Assembly (NCBI GenBank): GCA_016872875.1
Contig: VGYW01000504.1
Span: 1-5,691, forward strand
DNA: 5,691 nucleotides
DNA from: Planctomycetota bacterium
GTDB lineage: Bacteria; Planctomycetota; PUPC01; DSUN01
Direction of reading: 5' to 3'
Shown here: positions 1 to 5,444 of the stretch, piece by piece
How the letters are laid out: the number at the start of each line of letters is the position of its first letter
Numbering within the stretch: the stretch's first letter is position 1
The notes under the pieces: model-generated
Seen by the model: the letters and a program-made list of their open reading frames with translations, nothing else
Database searches by the model: none
Told to the model about the DNA's origin: nothing
Made by a program: the position numbers and the translations under genes

Positions 1-209
1 CGGCGCGGGCCTTCCACCTCACGGGGCGTTGCGTGGGCTGCGGCGAGTGCGAGCGCGTGTGCCCCATGCACCTGCCCCTGAGCGCGCTGAACCAGAAGAT
101 GGCGAAGCTCGTCGAAGACGAATACGGCTTCCGCTCCGGGCGCGCCGCCGACGAGAATGCCCCCTTCTCCACCTTCGCCCCCAATGACCCCGAGGAGGGC
201 ATCCTCTGA
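1..209 (+). CDS. C-terminal end of a [4Fe-4S] ferredoxin-type electron-transfer protein (partial)
   Basis: Only the last 68 codons are present, reading in frame from base 3 to the TGA at 207-209; the start lies outside the window. Near the left edge the peptide has CVGCGECERVCP, a C-x2-C-x2-C-x3-C-P motif that binds one [4Fe-4S] cluster. A hydrophilic tail of about 47 residues follows, ending PEEGIL. The tail has no second cluster motif, so any further cluster would lie upstream. The stop codon overlaps the next ATG by one base (TGATG), which implies translational coupling and a shared operon. With the two following genes it resembles the third iron-sulfur subunit of Flx-type modules (FlxC-like) or another HdrA/MvhD-associated ferredoxin. 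That subunit assignment is inference; the cluster motif is seen directly. RnfC/NuoF-like proteins with similar motifs cannot be excluded from this fragment. Confidence 0.8.
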   Translation, partial: ARAFHLTGRCVGCGECERVCPMHLPLSALNQKMAKLVEDEYGFRSGRAADENAPFSTFAPNDPEEGIL

Positions 210-1219
210 TGTCCACGACCCCCGCCACGCGCCTCTTCCAAGCCCCTCCCGGCTGGCCCGCCGCCGCCGCCGACAAGCTCCGCGCCGCTGCCCTCGAGGT
301 TGTGGATTGTGGGCTGGAATCCGAAATCGAAAATCAAGAATCGAAAATCGCTTCCCTCCCCCTCAAGCGCCTCTTCTTCCCCGAAACCGAGGTCATCCTC
401 GAGTTCGACGACGGCTCCGCGAAGGGCCTGTCGCTCCGTGTCCCCGAGCCGCCGGCGACGGAGCGCGTCGTCCTCGGCTGCCGCCCCTGCGACGCCGCGG
501 CCCTCGCGGCTCTCGACCAGGTGTTCGAGTGGGACTACGACGACGTGCGCTACCGCCGCCACCGCGGGCGGACCACCGTGGTGGCCTTCGCCTGCACCGA
601 GCCCGACGCCGCCTGCTTCTGCACCTCCGTGGGCGGCTCGCCCCACGGCGAGGCGGGCAGCGACGCCCTCGCCTTCCCCACGAAGGATGGCGGAGCCCTC
701 ATCAAGCCGCTCACTGACAAGGGCATCAAGCTCATCGAACGCCTCGACGGCATCGTCGAGCCTGCTCCCGCCGGCACCACACTACCCGAGCCGCCCGCGG
801 TGGCGCCCAAGTTCGACGTCGAGCGGGTCAAGCCCTGGCTCGACGCCCACTTCGAGGACCCCTTCTGGACCGAGGCCACGCTGGCCTGCCTCGGCTGCGG
901 CGCGTGCAGCTACCTCTGCCCCACCTGCCACTGCTTCGACATCGTGGACGAGGCGACCTGGAACCGCGGCGAACGGCGGCGCAACTGGGACTCCTGCTCC
1001 TTCTCCCTCTTCACCCTTCACGCCTCGGGCCACAACCCGCGTCCCACCCAGGCCGCCCGCTACCGCCAGCGCGTCATGCACAAGTTCAAATACTTCCCCG
1101 ACCGCTTCGGCCGCCTCGCCTGCGTCGGCTGCGGCAGATGCGTCCGAACCTGCGGAGCCGGACAGAGCCTCCTGAACGTCCTGGGCGCCATCGAAGCGAA
1201 GGGTAGTGGAATTCCGTAA
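209..1219 (+). CDS. Dicluster [4Fe-4S] protein, sulfhydrogenase beta-subunit / FlxB-like
   Basis: This 336-residue iron-sulfur protein probably relays electrons between the NAD(P)H-oxidising flavoprotein encoded next and a partner encoded upstream. Two C-terminal cluster motifs are visible. One is CLGCGACSYLCPTCHC at about 227-242, with C227, C230, C233 and C237 plus extra cysteines 240 and 242. The other is CVGCGRCVRTC, with C305, C308, C311 and C315. Family-typical motifs also present are GCRPCDA (90-96), ACTEPD (128-133) and CFCTSVGG (136-143). This layout fits the Fer4_22 / sulfhydrogenase-beta family. The ATG overlaps the preceding stop by one base, and GAGGAGGG at 192-199 lies 9 bases upstream, so the start is well supported. 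Residues about 31-47 are encoded by a 7-bp-periodic repeat unlike the surrounding GC-rich sequence. The stop codon lies within the arm of a long inverted repeat, so the native C-terminus may have been altered. A group 3b hydrogenase beta subunit is the alternative, but no hydrogenase subunits are nearby. Confidence 0.9.
   Translation: MSTTPATRLFQAPPGWPAAAADKLRAAALEVVDCGLESEIENQESKIASLPLKRLFFPETEVILEFDDGSAKGLSLRVPEPPATERVVLGCRPCDAAALAALDQVFEWDYDDVRYRRHRGRTTVVAFACTEPDAACFCTSVGGSPHGEAGSDALAFPTKDGGALIKPLTDKGIKLIERLDGIVEPAPAGTTLPEPPAVAPKFDVERVKPWLDAHFEDPFWTEATLACLGCGACSYLCPTCHCFDIVDEATWNRGERRRNWDSCSFSLFTLHASGHNPRPTQAARYRQRVMHKFKYFPDRFGRLACVGCGRCVRTCGAGQSLLNVLGAIEAKGSGIP
300..351 (+). repeat. Heptad-periodic repeat inside a coding region
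   Basis: Seven consecutive 7-bp units run from 300 to 348, followed by CGC. Examples are TTGTGGA and TTGTGGG at the left, and CCGAAAT, CGAAAAT and CAAGAAT to the right. The stretch is much richer in A and T than the flanking gene. It encodes the low-complexity segment LESEIENQESKIA and a few residues before it. The reading frame is kept, and 49 + 3 bases is close to a whole number of codons. Similar AATCC/AAATC heptad runs are scattered in intergenic DNA of some large bacterial genomes (recollection, not searched). Insertion or replacement in the gene is inference; the periodicity is seen directly. Confidence 0.8.
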
Positions 1220-1314
1220 TCCGTGATTCGTAATCCGTAACCAGAAAAGCGAAGACCCCCATTGCGGCGCTTCCAGTCTTCTCTGGTTACGGATTACGAA
1301 TCACGGATTACGGA
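1213..1314. repeat. Long inverted repeat: 33-bp perfect stem between operon genes
   Basis: Bases 1213-1245 are perfectly complementary to 1282-1314. After a 5-base bulge (1246-1250) the stem continues with GAAGAC (1251-1256) against GTCTTC (1276-1281), leaving a loop of about 19 bases. Each arm is itself built from 7-bp units (GTAATCC, GTGATTC, GTAATCC, GTAACCA). The TAA stop of the upstream gene (1217-1219) lies inside the left arm. There is no T tract after the stem, so it does not look like a classical terminator. In mRNA it would form a very stable hairpin between the two cistrons and could cause processing or differential stability. It could equally be a dispersed repeat that inserted here. 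Confidence 0.93.
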
Positions 1315-1334
1315 TTGTTGAAGAGAATCAACCA

Positions 1335-1358
1335 TACCAATGTAAGGGCCTACCAATG
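1335..1358 (+). promoter_or_regulatory. Duplicated TACCAATG around a translation start; weak ribosome-binding site
   Basis: TACCAATG occurs at 1335-1342 and again at 1351-1358, 16 bases apart. The second copy contains the ATG of the oxidoreductase gene (1356). The first gives an ATG followed at once by TAA (1340-1345). AAGGG at 1344-1348 lies 7 bases before the downstream ATG and is the only Shine-Dalgarno-like run. The arrangement follows the long hairpin directly. Whether the start-stop pair affects translation is unknown. Confidence 0.45.
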
Positions 1359-2237
1359 GCCACCGACCAAGCCGTCCTCGCGCCCCCCGCCCCTCCCGTC
1401 CTCGTCCCGATGGACTACCGCCCCATGCTGATGCGCATCGCCGCCATCACGCAGGAGACGGGCGACGTGAAGACCTTCCGCCTCCACTTCGTGGACGAGG
1501 CCGAGGGCGAAGGCTTCTCCTTCCGGGCCGGACAGTTCGGCCTCTACTCCGTCTTCGGCGCGGGCGAGGCCACCTTCTGCATCGCCTCCTCGCCCACACG
1601 CAAGGGCTACATCGAGTGCAGTGTCAAGCGGGCCGGAAAAGTGACCTCCGACCTCCACGACAGCGACGAGGGCGACATCGTGGGCTTCCGCGGACCCTAC
1701 GGCAACTCGTTCCCACTCGACTCCATGCGGGGCAAGAACCTCCTCTTCATCGGCGGCGGCATCGGCCTCGCACCCCTCCGCAGCCTCATCTGGAACTGCC
1801 TCGACCTCCGCGACCAGTTCCGCGAAATCACCATCCTCTACGGCGCGCGCACCGTCGCCGACCTCGTCTACAAGAGCGAACTGAAAGCCTGGCGCGAGCG
1901 CCAGGACGTCCACACCGTCTACACCGTGGACCCCGGCGGCCAGACGCCGGAGTGGGACGGCAAGGTGGGCTTCGTCCCCAACGTCCTCACCGAGATGAAG
2001 CCCTTCCCCGAGGGCACCATCGTCATCACCTGCGGTCCGCCCATCATGATCAAGTTCGTCCTCGTCAGCCTCGCCCAGCTCGGCTTCCCCACCCACGCCG
2101 TCTACACCACCCTCGAGAACCGCATGAAGTGCGGCATCGGCAAGTGCGGCCGCTGCAACGTCGGCGGAAGATACGTCTGCAAGGACGGCCCGGTCTTCCG
2201 CTGCGACGAGCTCACCCGCCTCCCCCAGGAATTCTGA
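1356..2237 (+). CDS. FAD/NAD(P)-binding [2Fe-2S] oxidoreductase, sulfhydrogenase gamma / FlxA-like
   Basis: This 293-residue flavoprotein of the ferredoxin-NADP reductase superfamily should oxidise NAD(P)H and pass electrons through FAD and a [2Fe-2S] cluster to the iron-sulfur proteins encoded upstream. The FAD-binding barrel is at about 20-120, with FRAGQF (56-61), a FAD-loop variant EATFCIASSP (71-80) and GPYGNSFP (113-120). The nucleotide-binding fold begins at LLFIGGGIGLAPLRSLI (129-145) and includes TCGPPIM (225-231). The C-terminal cluster cysteines are C259, C264, C267 and C275, with spacing C-x4-C-x2-C-x7-C as in PyrK-like and sulfhydrogenase-gamma proteins. The length is normal for the family. 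The first 18 residues are Ala/Pro-rich and poorly conserved in appearance; M19 (1410) is an alternative start but lacks a Shine-Dalgarno sequence. The gene is separated from its partner by the long inverted repeat rather than overlapping it. No hydrogenase subunits follow, which favours a Flx/Hdr-type role over a group 3b hydrogenase. Confidence 0.92.
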   Translation: MATDQAVLAPPAPPVLVPMDYRPMLMRIAAITQETGDVKTFRLHFVDEAEGEGFSFRAGQFGLYSVFGAGEATFCIASSPTRKGYIECSVKRAGKVTSDLHDSDEGDIVGFRGPYGNSFPLDSMRGKNLLFIGGGIGLAPLRSLIWNCLDLRDQFREITILYGARTVADLVYKSELKAWRERQDVHTVYTVDPGGQTPEWDGKVGFVPNVLTEMKPFPEGTIVITCGPPIMIKFVLVSLAQLGFPTHAVYTTLENRMKCGIGKCGRCNVGGRYVCKDGPVFRCDELTRLPQEF

Positions 2238-2386
2238 ATCGTCCTCCACTTCCCCCGTCAAGCGACTCACTACGTTCACCTGCCGTGCCAACGAACCGCT
2301 TGCCTCTCTCTACCACCAGCACATGGACAGCGTAGCGAGCCACCACGGCCCCGGTCGGCCTGGTGTCCATGCGAATCATGTGGCTT

Positions 2387-2415
2387 ATCCTACCCCCCGG
2401 AACCAGCCTTGTCAA
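2387..2415 (-). promoter_or_regulatory. Leftward sigma70-like promoter candidate
   Basis: On the - strand, TTGACA (2410-2415) is followed by exactly 17 bases and then TAGGAT (2387-2392), a 6/6 match at -35 and 4/6 at -10. Transcription would run left, past 2379, towards the 3' end of the oxidoreductase gene and antisense to it. No credible gene follows; the ATG at 2379 opens only a low-quality frame. It could be a chance match or a promoter carried by a repeat. Confidence 0.35.
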
Positions 2416-2440
2416 GGGCTTGCCGAGTCTCTGGCCCCCT

Positions 2441-2474
2441 TGCCAAATGACAAGTGAAGATTTGACCCCAAGGA
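2441..2474. repeat. AAGATTTGACCCC-type dispersed repeat candidate
   Basis: The stretch reads TGCCAAATGACAAGTG and continues GAAGATTTGACCCC. It resembles short elements I recall near REP-associated tyrosine transposases in environmental genomes (recollection only). No transposase is present here. Its right end abuts the point where the SIR2-like remnant loses similarity, so it may mark the breakpoint that destroyed that gene. It occurs once in this window, so repeat status rests on recognition and not on a second copy. Confidence 0.4.
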
Positions 2475-2475
2475 C

Positions 2476-2571
2476 GTTGCCAACGGGAAAACCATAGGGC
2501 GCACTGGCCCCGGCTCCCAAGACGAGCACCGTCCGCCGCTCGCTGTCCCGGGGGCCGTCCGAAGGTGACAT
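2476..2571 (-). pseudogene. Remnant of a SIR2-like NAD-binding protein (N-terminus only)
   Basis: Thirty-two codons from the ATG at 2571 encode an acidic/basic lead followed by VLVLGAGASAPYGFPVG and a final N. This is the characteristic N-terminal strand and glycine-rich loop of bacterial SIR2-like domains, which bind NAD and occur in many anti-phage proteins. After GFPVGN the frame runs into the AAGATTTGACCCC-type repeat and then into unrelated sequence, so the helical remainder and the catalytic Asn/His region are missing. The frame stays open to 2212 but overlaps the neighbouring gene antisense and looks composite. An alternative ATG at 2622 extends the frame upstream without a Shine-Dalgarno sequence. 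The motif is seen directly; SIR2 identity and loss of function are inference. A chance GxGxS-like match is the alternative. Confidence 0.5.
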
Positions 2572-2677
2572 AAGGAACCCCGATCCTATAGGGAGCCGTG
2601 GTGGGTCGTCTGCGACACTCATTGGTAAGCAGCGCGATAGCTAAGTCTAGGTTGTGGCCCGCAGTTCGGAAATGCCG

Positions 2678-2753
2678 GTTTCGCGGGCAATCTCTTCTCT
2701 GTGTCTTCCTCTGCGCCCTCAGTGTTCTCTGTGGTGAGATTCCCCGTTTCGCG
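2678..2753. mobile_element. ACACAGAG-type miniature element with inverted ends and 8-bp direct repeats
   Basis: GTTTCGCG occurs exactly at 2678-2685 and 2746-2753. Between the copies lie about 60 bp whose ends are nearly complementary: GGGCAATCTC (2685-2694) against GAGATTCCCC (2736-2745), 9 of 10 pairs. On the - strand the core is a degenerate purine-rich series of CACAGAG/GCAGAGG-like units. This is a pattern I recognise from intergenic DNA of several large bacterial genomes. It looks like a non-autonomous element with a target-site duplication, but no transposase is present. It lies 16 bp beyond the stop codon of the glycosidase gene. The structure is seen directly; mobility is inference. 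Confidence 0.55.
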
Positions 2754-2768
2754 TGACGATTGGGGGGC

Positions 2769-5318
2769 TCACTCGCCGCCGGGGAGGGCGAGGCCGAAGT
2801 GGGTGTAGGTGGGCCGCTCCTCGCCGTCGGAGGGCTGGTTGGCGATGCCGCCGAGCTTCTTGAGGTAGACGCAGGTGGAGCCGCCGCCGTCGCAGAGCAT
2901 GGCGTTGTGGGCGCCGAAGCCCTTGAGCACGCGGGCGATGTCGCGCCGCGAGAGGCCCATGCTCTGCCTGGGCTGCCGGCCGTCCACCACGAGGAGGTAG
3001 AGCACGGTGCCCTTCTCGTTGATGCCCATGGCCGTGTAGGGGTGGCGGGTCTCGTCCTTCTTCGGCTCCACGCCGGCCAGGAGGGCGTCGAAGTGGCCCG
3101 AGATGGCGTTGTAGGTGCCGGGGGGGAGCTTTCGCTCGGCCGCGGCCATGGGGAGGTATGTGGCGCGGTTCTGCTGGTCGAAGGCCAGGCAGGGGCGGGG
3201 GGTGTCCTTCTCCTCCTCGGAGACCACTTGGCCGCGGCAGACCTGGAAGCCCCGCCACTCCCCCAGGCCGGAGTTGCGGGAGGAGGACCTGCCGGTCGTG
3301 CCGTTGATGGCCACGGTGCAACTGTTCTCGCGGGCGAACTCCGAGGTGAGCCATTTCCGCGTGATCGCCGGGTCCACGCGGACCTCCAGCCCCGGGTGCT
3401 CAAGGTCCACGACCACCAGCAAGACCTCCGCCACGGTCTCCACCAGGCGGAGTCGCACGAGGTCCATCGCGTCGTCGTAGGGCGAGACCTGCATCTTGAC
3501 CTTGCCGAACTGCTTCTCCATGGCCTCCTGTGCCGCCGCTGCCTCGACGAGGGACGCCTTCCGCGGGGCGTAGGGCCTGCGGGCGGCGCCTGACGGGGCG
3601 CCGGGCTGAGCCGCGCCCGGCGGGGGCGCGGGGGCGTCGAAGACCATTCGGGTGCCCAGTTGCCGCACCTGGTCCTGCACGCGCGCGATGCGCCGGTCCA
3701 CGCTGAAGGCGGCGGCGAGGACGACGAGCAGGGCGAATCCCCCCAGCAGGCCGCGGTAGACCCACCGCCGCTTGCCCTGGCGGCAGAAGGTGTAGCGCGC
3801 CACGACGGCCAGGCCGCCCACGCCCGCGGCCACCCCCACCAACACCATGACCAGCGGAAGCTCGATGAGCCGGCTGCCCGTGGCCAGCAGGTCGTCAATG
3901 AGCTCATTCGCCGCCTCAGAGAGGGACCGGCCGGGCTCCCCGGCCGGCTCGGGCGGCGCCCCGGGCTGCGAGGCAGTGTGTGGCACAGGCGCCCCCGCCT
4001 GTGCGCCCACAGCCGAGGGCGGCTGTGCCACACGGCCTGTCTGCCATTCGACGTGGAGCCGGGCGGCGCGCTCGGGGCTGCTGTCGTGCGAGTAGGCCCG
4101 CCGCGTGCCCTCGCCCGTGATGATGAACGCCAGGGGATTGCCCGGCGACCAGTCCGGTCGGGCGACGATCTCCCGCACGATGGGGGCGAGGTCTGGGGTG
4201 CGTTGCGCCGCCTCCGCCGCATCCGCCTTCCAGGGCGGAGGCTCCCAGCGGACCTCCGCCTTGGTGCGGGGGCGGGCCGAGACGTTTCGCCGCTCCTCCT
4301 CGAAGGGCGCCGCACTCCCCGCCGCCTCACCCCGGACGACCAGTTGGCAGGCCCCGCGGGAGGACTCGCAGGCGGTGAACTGAACCCAGGCCCTGGCGAC
4401 CGTGGCCCGCGCGGGGACGCTGATGCCCGTGAAGCGGACCCCGACGGTCTGGCTCCCCTCGTCTCGCGCCTCGTCGAAGACCAGCTCGATGTCCGAGCTG
4501 GAGAGGGAGACGGAGCCGCCGGCGCGCTCCTCGGCGTCGTCCTCATCGCGGGCCACCCTGGTTTCCTGGCCGCGCACGGACGGGAGGCTGGCGCTCGCGG
4601 CGGCGTCCTGCCCGGGCTGCGCCGCCGGGGGCGACGCGCTGCCGCCCTGCCCCCACTCGACGTGCAGGCGGGGGGCCTGGGAGCCCTGGCCGTCGCACGA
4701 CCAGGCGCGGCGCAGGGCGCGCCCCTGGCCGGTGACGATGAAGACGAGCGAGTTGCCCGGCGCCCAGCCCTCGGAGCCGATGATTTCCTGGACGATTGCC
4801 GCCAGGTCGCCCGTGCGCCGGGCGGCCCCGGCCGCCCCTTCGTGCCAGGCGGGAGGCTCCCAGCGGACTTCGGCCCGGGTCGTGGGCCGCGACGAGACGT
4901 CCCGCCGCTTCTCCTTGAACGCCGCGGCGTTGGGCGCGGCCTGCCCGCGAATCGTCAGGCGGCACGGCTCGTCCGAAGAGTCCTTGCAGGTGAACTGGAT
5001 GAAGGCGTTGCGAACCAGTGCCCCGCGCGGCGCCTTGAGGCCCGCGAAGCGGATGCCCACCGTCTGGCTCCCGTGCGAGCCGTGCTCGTCGTCGTAGGCC
5101 AGCTCAAGGTCAGAGCTGGAGGCCATGACGTCGCCGTCGCTCGCCTCCTCGGCGTCGTCGTCGCCATCGGCGACCTGGATGTCCTGGCTGCCCGTTGGGG
5201 GCGACGCGGCGGTCTCCTTGGCCGGTGCTGCCGGCGTGGCGGCCGCCGCCGACGCGGCGCACAGCGCCGCGGCAACGCACAAGGCGAGCCCCCGGTCCCA
5301 ACCCCGATATGTCCGCAT
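2769..5318 (-). CDS. Exported, membrane-anchored phosphodiester glycosidase with two tandem N-terminal domains
   Basis: The 849-residue protein starts with a signal peptide (1-28, hydrophobic LALCVAAALCAASAAAA). Two copies of a beta-rich domain follow (about 45-222 and 251-425), sharing SSSDLEL/SSSDIEL, SQTVGIRF/SQTVGVRF, AEVRWEPP and RLHVEW, each with a cysteine pair. After a Pro/Ala linker come two transmembrane helices (about 484-507 and 523-539) joined by an Arg/Lys-rich loop, which places both ends outside the cytoplasm. The C-terminus (about 628-846) is a phosphodiester glycosidase (NAGPA/DUF2233) domain with VVDGRQP (777-783), CDGGGST (809-815) and QPSDGEERP (828-836). That family hydrolyses sugar phosphodiesters; the substrate here is unknown. 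ATG 5318 is preferred because GAGGA (5329-5333) lies 10 bases upstream and the signal peptide starts cleanly. ATG 5327 is possible. A GTG at 5363 would lie just beside the promoter -10 and is unlikely. Residues about 429-449 come from a hairpin repeat. Confidence 0.9.
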   Translation of the reverse strand: MRTYRGWDRGLALCVAAALCAASAAAATPAAPAKETAASPPTGSQDIQVADGDDDAEEASDGDVMASSSDLELAYDDEHGSHGSQTVGIRFAGLKAPRGALVRNAFIQFTCKDSSDEPCRLTIRGQAAPNAAAFKEKRRDVSSRPTTRAEVRWEPPAWHEGAAGAARRTGDLAAIVQEIIGSEGWAPGNSLVFIVTGQGRALRRAWSCDGQGSQAPRLHVEWGQGGSASPPAAQPGQDAAASASLPSVRGQETRVARDEDDAEERAGGSVSLSSSDIELVFDEARDEGSQTVGVRFTGISVPARATVARAWVQFTACESSRGACQLVVRGEAAGSAAPFEEERRNVSARPRTKAEVRWEPPPWKADAAEAAQRTPDLAPIVREIVARPDWSPGNPLAFIITGEGTRRAYSHDSSPERAARLHVEWQTGRVAQPPSAVGAQAGAPVPHTASQPGAPPEPAGEPGRSLSEAANELIDDLLATGSRLIELPLVMVLVGVAAGVGGLAVVARYTFCRQGKRRWVYRGLLGGFALLVVLAAAFSVDRRIARVQDQVRQLGTRMVFDAPAPPPGAAQPGAPSGAARRPYAPRKASLVEAAAAQEAMEKQFGKVKMQVSPYDDAMDLVRLRLVETVAEVLLVVVDLEHPGLEVRVDPAITRKWLTSEFARENSCTVAINGTTGRSSSRNSGLGEWRGFQVCRGQVVSEEEKDTPRPCLAFDQQNRATYLPMAAAERKLPPGTYNAISGHFDALLAGVEPKKDETRHPYTAMGINEKGTVLYLLVVDGRQPRQSMGLSRRDIARVLKGFGAHNAMLCDGGGSTCVYLKKLGGIANQPSDGEERPTYTHFGLALPGGE
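3975..4034. repeat. Double-hairpin repeat inside the glycosidase gene (VAQPPSAV type)
   Basis: GTGTGGCACAG (3978-3988) pairs with CTGTGCCACAC (4023-4033). Inside are two smaller hairpins: CACAGGC/GCCTGTG (3984-3990 with 3997-4003) and CACAGCC/GGCTGTG (4008-4014 with 4021-4027), each with a 6-base loop. Read on the - strand it encodes VAQPPSAVGAQAGAPVPHT, placed in the linker between the second repeat domain and the membrane helices. I recognise VAQPPSAV as a recurrent translation of a dispersed repeat in some environmental genomes (recollection, not searched). The insertion keeps the frame and lies where a flexible linker would tolerate it. Confidence 0.75.
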
Positions 5319-5365
5319 GATCGTCATATCCTCAGCAGTGGCGCTCCGCTTTGCTTGTTCCACTC

Positions 5366-5393
5366 ATTCTACAACTTCGGGCCAGCGAGTCAA
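5366..5393 (-). promoter_or_regulatory. Sigma70-type promoter of the glycosidase gene
   Basis: On the - strand, TTGACT (5388-5393) is followed by 16 bases and then TAGAAT (5366-5371), a 5/6 match to each consensus hexamer. Transcription would begin near 5359, giving a leader of about 30-40 bases before the ATGs at 5327 and 5318. This argues against the GTG at 5361-5363 as the start codon. No operator-like palindrome overlaps the hexamers. Confidence 0.6.
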
Positions 5394-5444
5394 AGCTCGG
5401 CGTCCCGATGGGAGTATGGCCCCCAATTCTGGTGAACTACTCCG

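Larger units (their letters stand above)
2238..2768. other. Gene-free mosaic between convergent genes
   Basis: This 531-bp stretch separates the ends of the electron-transfer operon and the leftward glycosidase gene. Frames stay open because of the base composition, but none shows a complete recognisable protein. From left to right it holds a weak inverted repeat CATGGACA/TGTCCATG (2322-2329 with 2364-2371), a leftward promoter-like pair, an AAGATTTGACCCC-type repeat, a SIR2-like gene remnant, the 8-bp palindrome CCTATAGG (2585-2592), and an ACACAGAG-rich element. I see no rho-independent terminator with a T tract for either flanking gene. The stretch reads as a landing site for repeats and a graveyard for a lost gene. 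Confidence 0.7.

Noticed and set aside
300..351. CRISPR-like repeat array
   Set aside because: The 7-bp degenerate units are contiguous, with no spacers, and are part of an open reading frame.
1213..1314. Rho-independent terminator after the beta-type gene
   Set aside because: The stem is 33 bp with no T tract, and the next gene belongs functionally with the previous one.
1350..2291. A 313-codon open frame on the - strand
   Set aside because: It lies antisense to the flavoprotein gene, whose FAD, NAD and [2Fe-2S] motifs are unmistakable. The antisense product is low-complexity Glu/Val/Ala/Gly sequence.
2212..2622. A 136-codon - strand frame as an intact gene
   Set aside because: Only its first third looks like a protein family (SIR2-like). 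The rest is repeat and antisense sequence, so only the remnant is annotated.
2390..4546. A 718-codon open frame on the - strand
   Set aside because: It is in another frame of the glycosidase gene, rich in Ser/Pro/Arg, and ends by reading through intergenic repeats. It is a product of high GC.
5361..5363. GTG as the start codon of the glycosidase gene
   Set aside because: It lies beside the promoter -10 hexamer and upstream of the expected transcription start, and would place 15 polar residues before the signal peptide.
3660..5435. A 591-codon open frame on the + strand
   Set aside because: It is the antisense shadow of the glycosidase gene. It lacks recognisable domains, is full of Gly/Arg/Ala, and runs against a clear signal peptide, membrane helices and enzyme motifs on the other strand.
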